Assembly (NCBI GenBank): GCA_964405075.1 | Contig: CAYOMP010000094.1 | Coordinates: forward strand, 1-11,121 | Length of the DNA stretch: 11,121 bases | DNA from: CAYOMP01 sp964405075 | GTDB taxonomy: Bacteria > Bacillota > Clostridia > Lachnospirales > Lachnospiraceae | Direction: 5' to 3' | Shown here: positions 4,769 through 11,121 of the stretch, in pieces | Layout of the letters: the number at the start of each line of letters is the position of its first letter | Numbering within the stretch: position 1 is the stretch's first letter | The notes under the pieces: model-generated | The model's database searches: none | Told to the model about the DNA's origin: nothing | Seen by the model: the letters and a program-made list of their open reading frames with translations, nothing else | Position numbers and translations under genes: made by a program

Positions 4769-7679
4769 AGCATATAAAGATATTGCGACTCCTGTATATA
4801 AAGCAACTGCAAGCAATGGTTTGAAAGCCATGTACGAAAATAACGTGCAGATAAGCTCTGCTGCTAACGTAGGTGCAACAAGCGAGGTTAGTATTGAAGG
4901 AGCAAGTATAACAACCGAAGGTACCACAAGTAGAACTTACTACTGTACAGACAATGAGGCCCTGTCTTGTGCTGTAGCTACAACAACGGTCAACGTAGAT
5001 GGTTCGGCACCATATGACGTAACAGTCGAAAAACCAGCAGGTCAGCAGCCGACAAACTCCGGTGTGTCTTTATCCTTGAAAGGAACAGATGCTTATTCCG
5101 GAGTAACTAAGTTTATATTGTATAAAGCAACAAATGTTACTGAGGCAGAATTGGCTACAATTGATTTGACTAATGATGATGTACTCTCTGACTTACAGTG
5201 GAACGAAGTTACGACAGTAGCTATGTCAAGCGCCCAAAAGAATGCAGCCAGTACCTATAAAGTAACAGAAAACGGCTTATATATGGTAAAAGCTGTTGAC
5301 GTGGTAGGATATGAAACAACATCAATGGATTCAGCGACAACACCCGGCGGTGGAATCGTTATAGTAGATGAAATTGACCCTCATAAACCAATTACAAAAA
5401 AAGAGTTTACAGGTTCTTCAAATTCATACGGAATTGCCACTCCATATCACAATGATACAAACGGATATGACTGGTATGGACCTGCATCTGAATTAAAGAT
5501 TAGTGCGCAGGATCCTAATAAAGATGATAACGGTGACTTTATAATGAGCAAGGGCTTGAAGCAACTTGTGGTGAATGGAACAAATTATGAAACACCGGCA
5601 GAAGGCGGTGTATGGGCAGAAAAGAAGGTATACAAATACCAGACCGGATTAAATACGTGGGAATTCTATGCAGAGGACAACGAAGGAAACGTATCAGATA
5701 CGGATACATTCTCAGCATACATAGATGATGTAAAACCGACAGAATGCACTCTTACAGCAGATGAAACGTTAACAGCCAGTCCTGAAACCGGAATACCCGT
5801 AACATTGTCAGCAAAAGATAACGAATCAGGATTGTATCAGCTTAATCTGATGTATGCGGCAACAAGTACCGAAGAATTTACAGTGTATGAATCATATTCT
5901 TGCGGGGGGGCACTTGAACAGGTAACACATGAATTCGCGGCAAGAGCAAACGGATTCTATATGTTGCAGGCAGTAGACTGCGTAGGAAACGTATATAATG
6001 ACGAAGACGGTGTAAAGTATATTAACGGATTAGACGGTACAGCACCAGGTGTTACAATAAGCCCTGACACAACCGAGTGGGTAAATGAAGCCACAGGAGT
6101 TGACTTAACAGCAGTAGCGAAAGACGAGGAAAGTGGTGTTGATGAAGTTACTATTGAACAGAAGGATGAAGAGACAGGTGCTTTTTCTGTAATAGATACA
6201 ACCACATTTGAAATGCTAAAGGATGAAAATACCGGGGAGTATTTAACACATATCAACGGTGATTTTATCGCGGGAGCTGTTGATGGTGCTGGAAATAAAT
6301 TTAGAATGGAAGAAAAAAATGCCTTAAATGTACCAAACATAGACCCTGACAAGCCTACAATACAGACAACTGTGGATTTGAGCACAAAAGGAAATGCATC
6401 AGGAGTTCCATTAACGTTCTACACACAGGATAAAGCCAGCGGACTTGGTGATATAACTCTTCAAAAATTGGATGCAAACGGCAACTGGGCAGATACAGGT
6501 GCAACATATGCCATTGAAAACTACAAATCAGGTGAGGAAAAGGAAATAACTGCAAAAGGCATAAACCGTATTGCAGTTAAAGCAGGTAATCTTGTATCGG
6601 GTATCCTTGGAAATGGAACAACAGGATACAAAGGAGACAGTACAAACCTTAAGGGTTCAACTGACATGTTAAAAGCCACATACACAGTAACTGAAAGCGG
6701 CACATACCGAATAGCGGTAGGAGATGTGGTACTTAACCGGAACGGTTCAGAATCACTTGCCGTAATAGTGGATTCCACTCTGCCGACAATCCTTGTTGAA
6801 GGAAATCCGACCGAATGGACTAATCAGACAGCAACATTGAAAGTATCTGCAACAGATGCAGACGGGGCAATAACGGCAATGACTCTTGACGGAGCATCAC
6901 AGAAGATGAGTGAGTCTTCAGGAGTGTACTCATTTACGTTTGACGTCCCTGAAAACAACTCATTTGTGGTAACGGCAACAGACGAGGCAGGAAACGTGGC
7001 AACACAGACAATAGACGTAACAAAGATAGACAAGGTGGCACCAAGCATAGATGCCTCAATCGGAGCATTCAGCAAAGGAACAGCCCAGGCACAGGTTAAT
7101 CTTACAGACGATTTGTCGGGTATAAACACAGCGTATTTCAACAACTTAAGCATTGACATAACAAATGAAAAGAGTACCAGCTATACCCATGACGTAACAG
7201 CGGGAAGTGATTATGAAGTAACCCTTACGGATAAAGCCGGTAACAAGGCAGTCAAGCAGTTAAGCAAAGAGTCAGTCTTTGAATACATCAAAATCACAAC
7301 CCCGCCTGATAAGACAGAATACATAGTGGGAGACGATTTTGACAAGACCGGAATGATTGTAACGGCTTACTATACAGACGGAACTGAAAAGGTAGTAACT
7401 GACTACACAATTGAAAACGGAACGAATCTTACAAAAGACGTGACGGATATCAAGGTAAGCTATACAGAGGACGGAATCACCAGTACTGACACAACACCGA
7501 TCACCGTGACTGACGGTATAACAAAAGAAGAAACCAAGCTGCCGACAGTAGGCACACCAAAAACAGGAGATGATACAAACATCCTTGTATATGTGGTAAT
7601 ACTTTTAATCCTGCTTGCAAGTGGTGTGGGTGTATATCTGTACAAACGTAAAAAGAAAAGCCACAGTGATACAGAATAA
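4755..7679 (+). CDS. Ig-repeat cell-wall surface protein with LPxTG-like anchor, 5'-truncated
   Basis: Open frame of 974 codons; the first possible start (TTG 4755) lies inside the terminator stem. It has no ribosome site, no signal peptide and no promoter, and the first internal ATG (4830) also lacks a ribosome site. Residues about 30-84 look like the second half of an Ig-like unit (YYCTDN...VNVDGSAP), so the true N-terminus is missing. About seven Ig-like units follow, starting near 84, 208, 326, 429, 532, 674 and 761, each with a DxxxP linker and several with A.D..SG and DxxGN turns. A Big_3-type domain (TEYIVGDDFDKTGMIVTAYYTDGT) covers about 844-918. The C-terminus is a sorting signal: TPKTG 934-938, a membrane segment 943-963, then KRKKK. 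Such proteins are stalks or adhesins attached to peptidoglycan by sortase. G+C is clearly higher than in the genes to the left. It is probably not expressed as it stands. Confidence 0.8.
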   Translation: MSFFLAYKDIATPVYKATASNGLKAMYENNVQISSAANVGATSEVSIEGASITTEGTTSRTYYCTDNEALSCAVATTTVNVDGSAPYDVTVEKPAGQQPTNSGVSLSLKGTDAYSGVTKFILYKATNVTEAELATIDLTNDDVLSDLQWNEVTTVAMSSAQKNAASTYKVTENGLYMVKAVDVVGYETTSMDSATTPGGGIVIVDEIDPHKPITKKEFTGSSNSYGIATPYHNDTNGYDWYGPASELKISAQDPNKDDNGDFIMSKGLKQLVVNGTNYETPAEGGVWAEKKVYKYQTGLNTWEFYAEDNEGNVSDTDTFSAYIDDVKPTECTLTADETLTASPETGIPVTLSAKDNESGLYQLNLMYAATSTEEFTVYESYSCGGALEQVTHEFAARANGFYMLQAVDCVGNVYNDEDGVKYINGLDGTAPGVTISPDTTEWVNEATGVDLTAVAKDEESGVDEVTIEQKDEETGAFSVIDTTTFEMLKDENTGEYLTHINGDFIAGAVDGAGNKFRMEEKNALNVPNIDPDKPTIQTTVDLSTKGNASGVPLTFYTQDKASGLGDITLQKLDANGNWADTGATYAIENYKSGEEKEITAKGINRIAVKAGNLVSGILGNGTTGYKGDSTNLKGSTDMLKATYTVTESGTYRIAVGDVVLNRNGSESLAVIVDSTLPTILVEGNPTEWTNQTATLKVSATDADGAITAMTLDGASQKMSESSGVYSFTFDVPENNSFVVTATDEAGNVATQTIDVTKIDKVAPSIDASIGAFSKGTAQAQVNLTDDLSGINTAYFNNLSIDITNEKSTSYTHDVTAGSDYEVTLTDKAGNKAVKQLSKESVFEYIKITTPPDKTEYIVGDDFDKTGMIVTAYYTDGTEKVVTDYTIENGTNLTKDVTDIKVSYTEDGITSTDTTPITVTDGITKEETKLPTVGTPKTGDDTNILVYVVILLILLASGVGVYLYKRKKKSHSDTE

Positions 7680-7701
7680 GAAGCTAAATGGCTTTTGAAA
7701 G

Positions 7702-7735
7702 AACGGGAACCGAATCAGGTTCCCGTTAAAATTTT
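7702..7735 (+). terminator. Terminator hairpin after the Ig-repeat gene
   Basis: A perfect 10-bp stem, AACGGGAACC 7702-7711 / GGTTCCCGTT 7718-7727, with loop GAATCA, followed by AAAATTTT. The stem is GC-rich and stable but the T-run is short, so termination may be partial. Confidence 0.65.
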
Positions 7736-7838
7736 GCAAGGGCATAAAAAGACAAGAAACAGACAGGTAAAGTACAGCAAAAGGAAAACTATTGCAAAAT
7801 TTTCCGCTATATTACGGGAAATAAGCAACATTTTGCAA
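7728..7838. repeat. Inverted repeats of AAAATTTTGCAA
   Basis: AAAATTTTGCAA at 7728-7739 is perfectly inverted as TTGCAAAATTTT at 7792-7803. A third partial copy, TTTTGCAA, lies at 7831-7838 in the first orientation. Between the second and third copies an imperfect stem (TTTCC ... GGAAA, about 7801-7822) is present. The first copy overlaps the tail of the terminator. This could be a protein-binding region or a remnant of a small insertion. Confidence 0.4.
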
Positions 7839-7891
7839 TCCCTTTACCAAAAAAGCAGAGAGAGGACAACTTAAAAAACACAAAAAAGTGC

Positions 7892-7920
7892 TTGACAAAG
7901 AAAAAAAGAAGTGATATGCT
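7892..7920 (+). promoter_or_regulatory. Near-consensus extended -10 sigma-A promoter
   Basis: TTGACA at 7892-7897, a 17-base spacer and TATGCT at 7915-7920, with TGA just before the -10 box (extended -10 element). The predicted start of transcription is near 7927, leaving a leader of about 25 bases before the ATG at 7953. This is the clearest promoter in the window and implies strong expression of the BspA-like gene. Confidence 0.8.
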
Positions 7921-7952
7921 TTCTGCCACAAAAAATCAAGGAGGGTAAAAAT

Positions 7953-10544
7953 ATGAGGAGAAAGAACGTACTGGCAATGGTTTTAAGCGTACTGATAGCG
8001 TTAGACGTACCAATGGCAACAATGGCAGCAAACGTTGAAGTAAATACACCAACAGCCATAAGTGCAGAGCTGACAAGCAGGGCTGCAAGCACCACTGAAA
8101 GCGGAACATATGGGGATTTTACATATACAGTAGAAAACGGGGAAGTAACTTTAACAAAATATAATAACAAAACGGCAACAAGTGTAACGATACCGGAATA
8201 CATAGGCGGAAAACCAGTAACAACTATTGGTGTCGATTGTTTCGATAGTTGTTCAAATATTAAATCGGTAGATTTTGGAGATGTAGTGCAAAAAATAGAA
8301 TTCTGTAGTTTCTTTTCGTGTAAAAATCTTGAAGTGGTAACGTTGCCCTCAACTGTTACTTATATAGGGTATGCAGCTTTTGGATGTTGTGATAGTCTAA
8401 AATCAGTATATATACCTAAGACAACAAAACTTCGTAGTTTAACCGAGGACGTGAGTGATTCAAATTTAATATTTTATCATTCAGGTTCCACAGGTGACGG
8501 ACCAACAATTTACAGCACAACGGATTCGTATGCGTATGAATATTGGTTAACTCATTATAAAGGAAGACCTTATACTTATCCTGCACAGTTTTTTGACACA
8601 GCACAGGTACCATTAACGGGACTAACACTTGCAAGCAGTAAGACGGTGGATATGGGAAACAGTGTGACATTCAGTCCAAGCTTTGTACCAAGTAATACAA
8701 CATTTAAGGAATATGAGATAAAGGTAGTAGCTGACAGTAACAACCTAAAATTTTCATCAAGTCCAAATGCATACAAGATAACCGGAAATAAGGTGTTGTT
8801 TAATAATCCGGGGACATATTATGTTACAGCAGTACGTAAGAAAACAGATGATACAAAAGTGTATATGTCAGCAGATGTAGTAAGTAATACCTGCACTGTA
8901 ACTGTTAAGGATACGACAAAAATGTCATTGGAAGTTGACGGAGAAAGCATTATTGGAAAAGATATGTACTTAGGATTGAAAGACCAGTTAGCGTTTGATT
9001 GTTCTTTAAGCTCAAGTATTCATGGCAGTGGTGACTCTAATATTTTAATATCTTCCAGTGACTCGACTATTGCATCTGTTGGTTCATATGCTAGTAATGG
9101 ACGTGGTTTTGTTACCGGTAAGAAAGAGGGAACAGCTACCATAACTGTTCGTACCAAAGATGGTTTAATCTCAGAATCCTTTGATGTTACTGTGACTGCT
9201 GAGCAACCAACAAGAATAGAGATTAGCTGTGATGAAGAGTTGATGTTCTTAAAAGAACATGGAAGCCAGACATTTACTTTTGAGGTATATCCAAGCGATT
9301 CTGATTATTCTTGTAAAGTCACTAATAGTAATCCGGAGGTTATTGGGGTTAAAAGAAGTTACAGAACTGTTACTATTACTCCGTTAAGTACTGGTACAAG
9401 TACAATAACTATAAGTGCGGTAGGGACTCAAAATACTGTAACGAAAGAAATAACAGTAACGGTGGCAGCTCCTTCAATTAGTTCAAATACTGGCAGTATT
9501 ACAATGTATAAGGGAGATTACTATGATTTATCAAACATAGTTAGTAGTGTATCCGGAACTGGTAGCGATTTGTATGATGAAGTTTCCTATGGAAGTGATT
9601 ATATGGGATTCTTCTTGTCAAATGGAACTAATGACTATATTTCATCAGATGTTTGTGGTAGAGTGGCAGATGATTCTTCTATTGTCTATGTATCTCCAAA
9701 TGCAACACATATTTATGGTGCAATGCCGGGGACTTATAAGTTGTATACCATTGCTTACAATAGTGATGCGGAAGATGCTTATAAGTATGCCTTATGCAGT
9801 TTATCGAGTATACAGGTAACGGTATTAGATAAGCCTGCTAGTTCAAATGATAGCAATAATAACAATAATGGTAATACCGATAATAATAGTAATACTGATA
9901 ATAATAATAGTAATACCGATAATAATAGCAATACTAATACCGATAACAATAACAGTAATACCAATAACAATACTAATACCGATAACAATAACAGTAACAG
10001 TAATACCAATAACGACAAGGATAACGATAAGGATACTGTAAAAGCCACAGCATCTTTTAATGTGGCAAGTTCATTCACAATGAAAAAGGGTAAGACTGTA
10101 AGCGTAAAAGTTACGGAATCTAGTGTGTCTGGTGATAGAATCGAGACAGTGAAAGTGGTTAGTGGTTCTAAGACAGTATCCGCTAAGGTAAGTGGTTCTT
10201 CTCTAAAGATTAAGGCTAAAAAGGCAGGAACAGCTAAGTTGAAAATTACTACATTAGCCGGAGCAGAAAAGACTGTTAAGATTAAGGTATCCTCTAAAAC
10301 AGTTAACCCTTCTATCAGCATTAAATCGAAGGTATCTGTATCTAAAGGAAAGAGCTATAAATTAACTTATTCTCTTAAGAAGATACCATCATCAGGAAAA
10401 GTAACTTTTACAAGTTCAAATAAGAAGGTGGCAACCGTAGGTAAGACAAGCGGTACTATTAAGGGAAAGAAAAAAGGTAGTGCCAAGATAACTGTTAAGG
10501 TAGACGGAAAGAAAGTAAAGACTGTTAAAGTGAATGTTAAGTAG
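7953..10544 (+). CDS. Secreted BspA-like leucine-rich-repeat and Ig-domain surface protein
   Basis: 863 residues. The ATG at 7953 is chosen over the upstream in-frame GTG at 7911 because AAGGAGGG at 7938-7945 precedes it by 7 bases, a signal peptide begins there, and the GTG lies within the promoter. Signal peptide about 1-25 (MRRKNVLAMVLSVLIALDVP, cut near ATMA/AN). BspA/TpLRR-type repeats at about 73-157 (TIGVDCFDSCSNIKSVDFGD and two further units). Ig-like/BIG2 domains at about 218-320, 322-415 and 417-505, then an unassigned region at about 510-627. An Asn/Ser/Thr/Asp linker covers 631-695, and two lysine-rich BIG2-like domains run from about 700 to 863. There is no LPxTG motif or C-terminal membrane segment, so it is probably secreted or held non-covalently, perhaps through the basic C-terminus. 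The architecture suggests adhesion or glycan/protein binding; the ligand is unknown. Confidence 0.88.
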   Translation: MRRKNVLAMVLSVLIALDVPMATMAANVEVNTPTAISAELTSRAASTTESGTYGDFTYTVENGEVTLTKYNNKTATSVTIPEYIGGKPVTTIGVDCFDSCSNIKSVDFGDVVQKIEFCSFFSCKNLEVVTLPSTVTYIGYAAFGCCDSLKSVYIPKTTKLRSLTEDVSDSNLIFYHSGSTGDGPTIYSTTDSYAYEYWLTHYKGRPYTYPAQFFDTAQVPLTGLTLASSKTVDMGNSVTFSPSFVPSNTTFKEYEIKVVADSNNLKFSSSPNAYKITGNKVLFNNPGTYYVTAVRKKTDDTKVYMSADVVSNTCTVTVKDTTKMSLEVDGESIIGKDMYLGLKDQLAFDCSLSSSIHGSGDSNILISSSDSTIASVGSYASNGRGFVTGKKEGTATITVRTKDGLISESFDVTVTAEQPTRIEISCDEELMFLKEHGSQTFTFEVYPSDSDYSCKVTNSNPEVIGVKRSYRTVTITPLSTGTSTITISAVGTQNTVTKEITVTVAAPSISSNTGSITMYKGDYYDLSNIVSSVSGTGSDLYDEVSYGSDYMGFFLSNGTNDYISSDVCGRVADDSSIVYVSPNATHIYGAMPGTYKLYTIAYNSDAEDAYKYALCSLSSIQVTVLDKPASSNDSNNNNNGNTDNNSNTDNNNSNTDNNSNTNTDNNNSNTNNNTNTDNNNSNSNTNNDKDNDKDTVKATASFNVASSFTMKKGKTVSVKVTESSVSGDRIETVKVVSGSKTVSAKVSGSSLKIKAKKAGTAKLKITTLAGAEKTVKIKVSSKTVNPSISIKSKVSVSKGKSYKLTYSLKKIPSSGKVTFTSSNKKVATVGKTSGTIKGKKKGSAKITVKVDGKKVKTVKVNVK
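9843..10037 (+). repeat. Low-complexity repeat encoding an Asn/Ser/Thr/Asp linker
   Basis: Imperfect iterations of AATAATAGTAATACCGAT-like units (about 15-21 bases) encode SNTDNNN-type repeats at residues 631-695 of the BspA-like protein. The copies alternate between GATAATAAT and GATAACAAT spellings, suggesting stepwise duplication. The tract ends in a charged NDKDNDKD segment. It separates the ligand-type domains from the basic C-terminal region and probably acts as a flexible spacer. Confidence 0.8.
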
Positions 10545-10575
10545 TGAACAAAATATTGGTATAGATAAGGTAAAG

Positions 10576-10610
10576 AAGGCTGTAAGTTGTGGATACTTAC
10601 AGCCTTTTTG
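10576..10610 (+). terminator. Intrinsic terminator after the BspA-like gene
   Basis: A perfect 11-bp stem, AAGGCTGTAAG 10576-10586 / CTTACAGCCTT 10596-10606, with a nine-base loop and a TTTTT tail at 10605-10609. It lies 32 bases after the stop codon. Confidence 0.88.
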
Positions 10611-10615
10611 TAAGA

Positions 10616-10634
10616 AGTCCTATGTGGTAGGACT
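10616..10634 (+). other. Short perfect hairpin
   Basis: AGTCCTA 10616-10622 / TAGGACT 10628-10634 around TGTGG. There is no T-run, so it is not a terminator. It lies between two terminators in the leader region of the 36-residue ORF. Confidence 0.4.
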
Positions 10635-10667
10635 AATGTTTGGCGAGACTTTAATAAAAAGTACGCT

Positions 10668-10700
10668 ATCAGGTAAACATTTTGTTTATCTGATTTTTTT
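10668..10700 (+). terminator. Second intrinsic terminator, directly upstream of a small ORF
   Basis: ATCAGGTAAACA 10668-10679 pairs with TGTTTATCTGAT 10683-10694 (12 bp, one G-U) around a TTT loop, followed by six T (10695-10700). It ends only 11 bases before the AGGAGG of the next ORF. It may be a backup terminator for the BspA-like gene or an attenuator for the small ORF. Confidence 0.8.
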
Positions 10701-10726
10701 GCGTGCAAAAAAAGGAGGTTTTTATT

Positions 10727-10837
10727 ATGAATTTGCGTGAACAGGATTTTTACAAGTTATCAGCTTGTAGTTCACCGTATCATTACCGTAAAGGTGTGCA
10801 TGACAAATTAGCGGAAAACCAGAAAAAATTGTTGTGA
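10727..10837 (+). CDS. Small protein, 36 residues, unknown or gene remnant
   Basis: Begins MNLREQDFYKLSACSSPYHY and ends AENQKKLL. The ribosome site AGGAGG at 10713-10718 is strong and 8 bases from the ATG. The product is soluble, with no membrane segment and one cysteine. I do not recognise it. No promoter is visible between the preceding terminator and the start, and a terminator follows 70 bases after the stop. It could be a real small protein or the surviving 5' end of a longer gene. The good ribosome site supports translation; the short length argues for caution. Confidence 0.45.
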   Translation: MNLREQDFYKLSACSSPYHYRKGVHDKLAENQKKLL

Positions 10838-10906
10838 TGATAATGATGTTTTTTGCGTCATAACAAAAGAGATAGAAGTAAATCATATCTGTGTTGAGTG
10901 TTTTTG

Positions 10907-10936
10907 AGTTGGTTCCAGACTGGAGTCAGCTTTTTT
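10907..10936 (+). terminator. Intrinsic terminator after the 36-residue ORF
   Basis: AGTTGGTTCC 10907-10916 pairs with GGAGTCAGCT 10922-10931 (10 bp including three G-U) around AGACT, with a run of six T at 10931-10936. Confidence 0.75.
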
Positions 10937-11044
10937 ATTAATTTGAGTGAAATAGAGATATAGATATGGAAAAAGGACTGAGTATTGAAGATGGGAATAC
11001 AAGAGATACAATTTTTAGGGAAATTATCAGATAATTTATAGCAA
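10937..11044. other. Intergenic stretch, no supported gene
   Basis: A 22-codon frame at 10966-11034 (MEKGLSIEDG...) has no ribosome site and is probably chance or a decayed fragment. No hairpin or promoter is evident. Confidence 0.3.
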
Positions 11045-11088
11045 AAAAAGAAAGAAACTTACTTTTAAAAAGAAAGAAACTTACTTTT
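11045..11088. repeat. Tandem 22-bp direct repeat, two copies
   Basis: Two identical copies of a 22-base unit (starting AAAAAGAAAGAAAC and ending TTACTTTT) at 11045-11066 and 11067-11088. A further AAAAA after the second copy could start a third unit that is not completed. It ends 9 bases before a consensus -35 hexamer. Confidence 0.85.
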
Positions 11089-11097
11089 AAAAATGTG

Positions 11098-11103
11098 TTG
11101 ACA
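11098..11103 (+). promoter_or_regulatory. Consensus -35 hexamer at window edge
   Basis: TTGACA at 11098-11103, preceded by TG-rich sequence. A -10 box at the usual 17-base spacing would begin at 11121, the last base of the window, so it cannot be seen. It probably drives a gene just outside the window. Confidence 0.45.
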
Positions 11104-11121
11104 GAATGGGGATGTTTTGTT

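Noticed and set aside
7911..7952. Upstream GTG start extending the BspA-like protein by 14 residues
   Set aside because: The GTG lies inside the -10 region of the promoter and would place residues before a typical signal peptide; the ATG at 7953 has the ribosome site.
5957..8203. Several reverse-strand open frames of 61-142 codons opposite the surface genes
   Set aside because: They are antisense shadows of long coding genes, lack ribosome sites, and have compositions rich in Ser/Val/Leu/Phe as expected from reversing Thr/Asp/Lys codons.
9547..9819. Forward 90-codon frame rich in Met and Ile
   Set aside because: It lies entirely within the BspA-like gene in another frame and has no ribosome site.
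9843..10037. CRISPR-like repeat array
   Set aside because: The units are contiguous, variable, in multiples of three and in frame with a protein linker; there are no spacers.
9847..10041. Ile/Thr-rich 64-codon forward frame
   Set aside because: It is an out-of-frame reading of the same Asn-rich repeat, with no ribosome site.
9779..10321. Reverse-strand 180-codon frame with long Leu/Ser/Val runs
   Set aside because: It is the reverse complement of the SNTDNNN repeat; the apparent membrane-like runs are an artefact of repeated AAT/GAT codons.

Overview
The window looks like the chromosome of an AT-rich, low-G+C Gram-positive anaerobe, most likely a Clostridia member of the Lachnospiraceae type. 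The reasons are strong AGGAGG ribosome sites on nearly every gene, a ClpC-type unfoldase followed by a short conserved protein and radA, and large Ig-repeat and BspA-like surface proteins, one ending in a Gram-positive cell-wall sorting signal. All credible genes are on the + strand. The taxonomic assignment is inference from style and gene order, not from a marker comparison.

Layout. 1-790: 3' part of clpC (stress unfoldase), cut by the window edge. 791-1327: a leader with two small hairpins and a 137-residue conserved protein. 1328-2053: 726 bases without a gene, holding a block of dense perfect hairpins (about 1457-1683) that looks like a repetitive or structured RNA element, then very AT-rich DNA. 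2054-3412: complete radA (DNA recombination/repair ATPase). 3635-4108: an unrecognised protein with two membrane segments. 4291-4707: two tiny genes, one a 42-residue orphan and one an antitoxin-like reading frame broken at a run of seven A. A strong terminator at 4719-4768 closes this part.

4769-7679: a long Ig-repeat surface protein with a TPKTG sorting motif, a membrane anchor and a basic tail, but with no start, ribosome site or signal peptide. Its open frame emerges directly from the terminator, so it is 5'-truncated. G+C content rises sharply at this junction. 7680-7952: a terminator, AAAATTTTGCAA inverted repeats and a near-consensus promoter. 7953-10544: a secreted BspA-like leucine-rich-repeat/Ig protein with an Asn/Ser/Thr/Asp repeat linker and a lysine-rich C-terminal region. 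10545-11121: three terminator hairpins, a 36-residue ORF with a good ribosome site, a 22-bp tandem duplication and a consensus -35 box at the edge.

Functionally, the left half carries housekeeping genes for proteostasis and DNA repair. The right half is an accessory cell-surface locus: one wall-anchored but apparently beheaded stalk protein, and one intact, strongly expressed secreted adhesin-like protein. I see no CRISPR array, tRNA, rRNA, transposase or obvious defence system. The most noteworthy items are the headless surface gene abutting a terminator, the hairpin-dense element at 1457-1683, and two homopolymer sites (A7 at 4606, G7 at 5904) that could switch reading frames.
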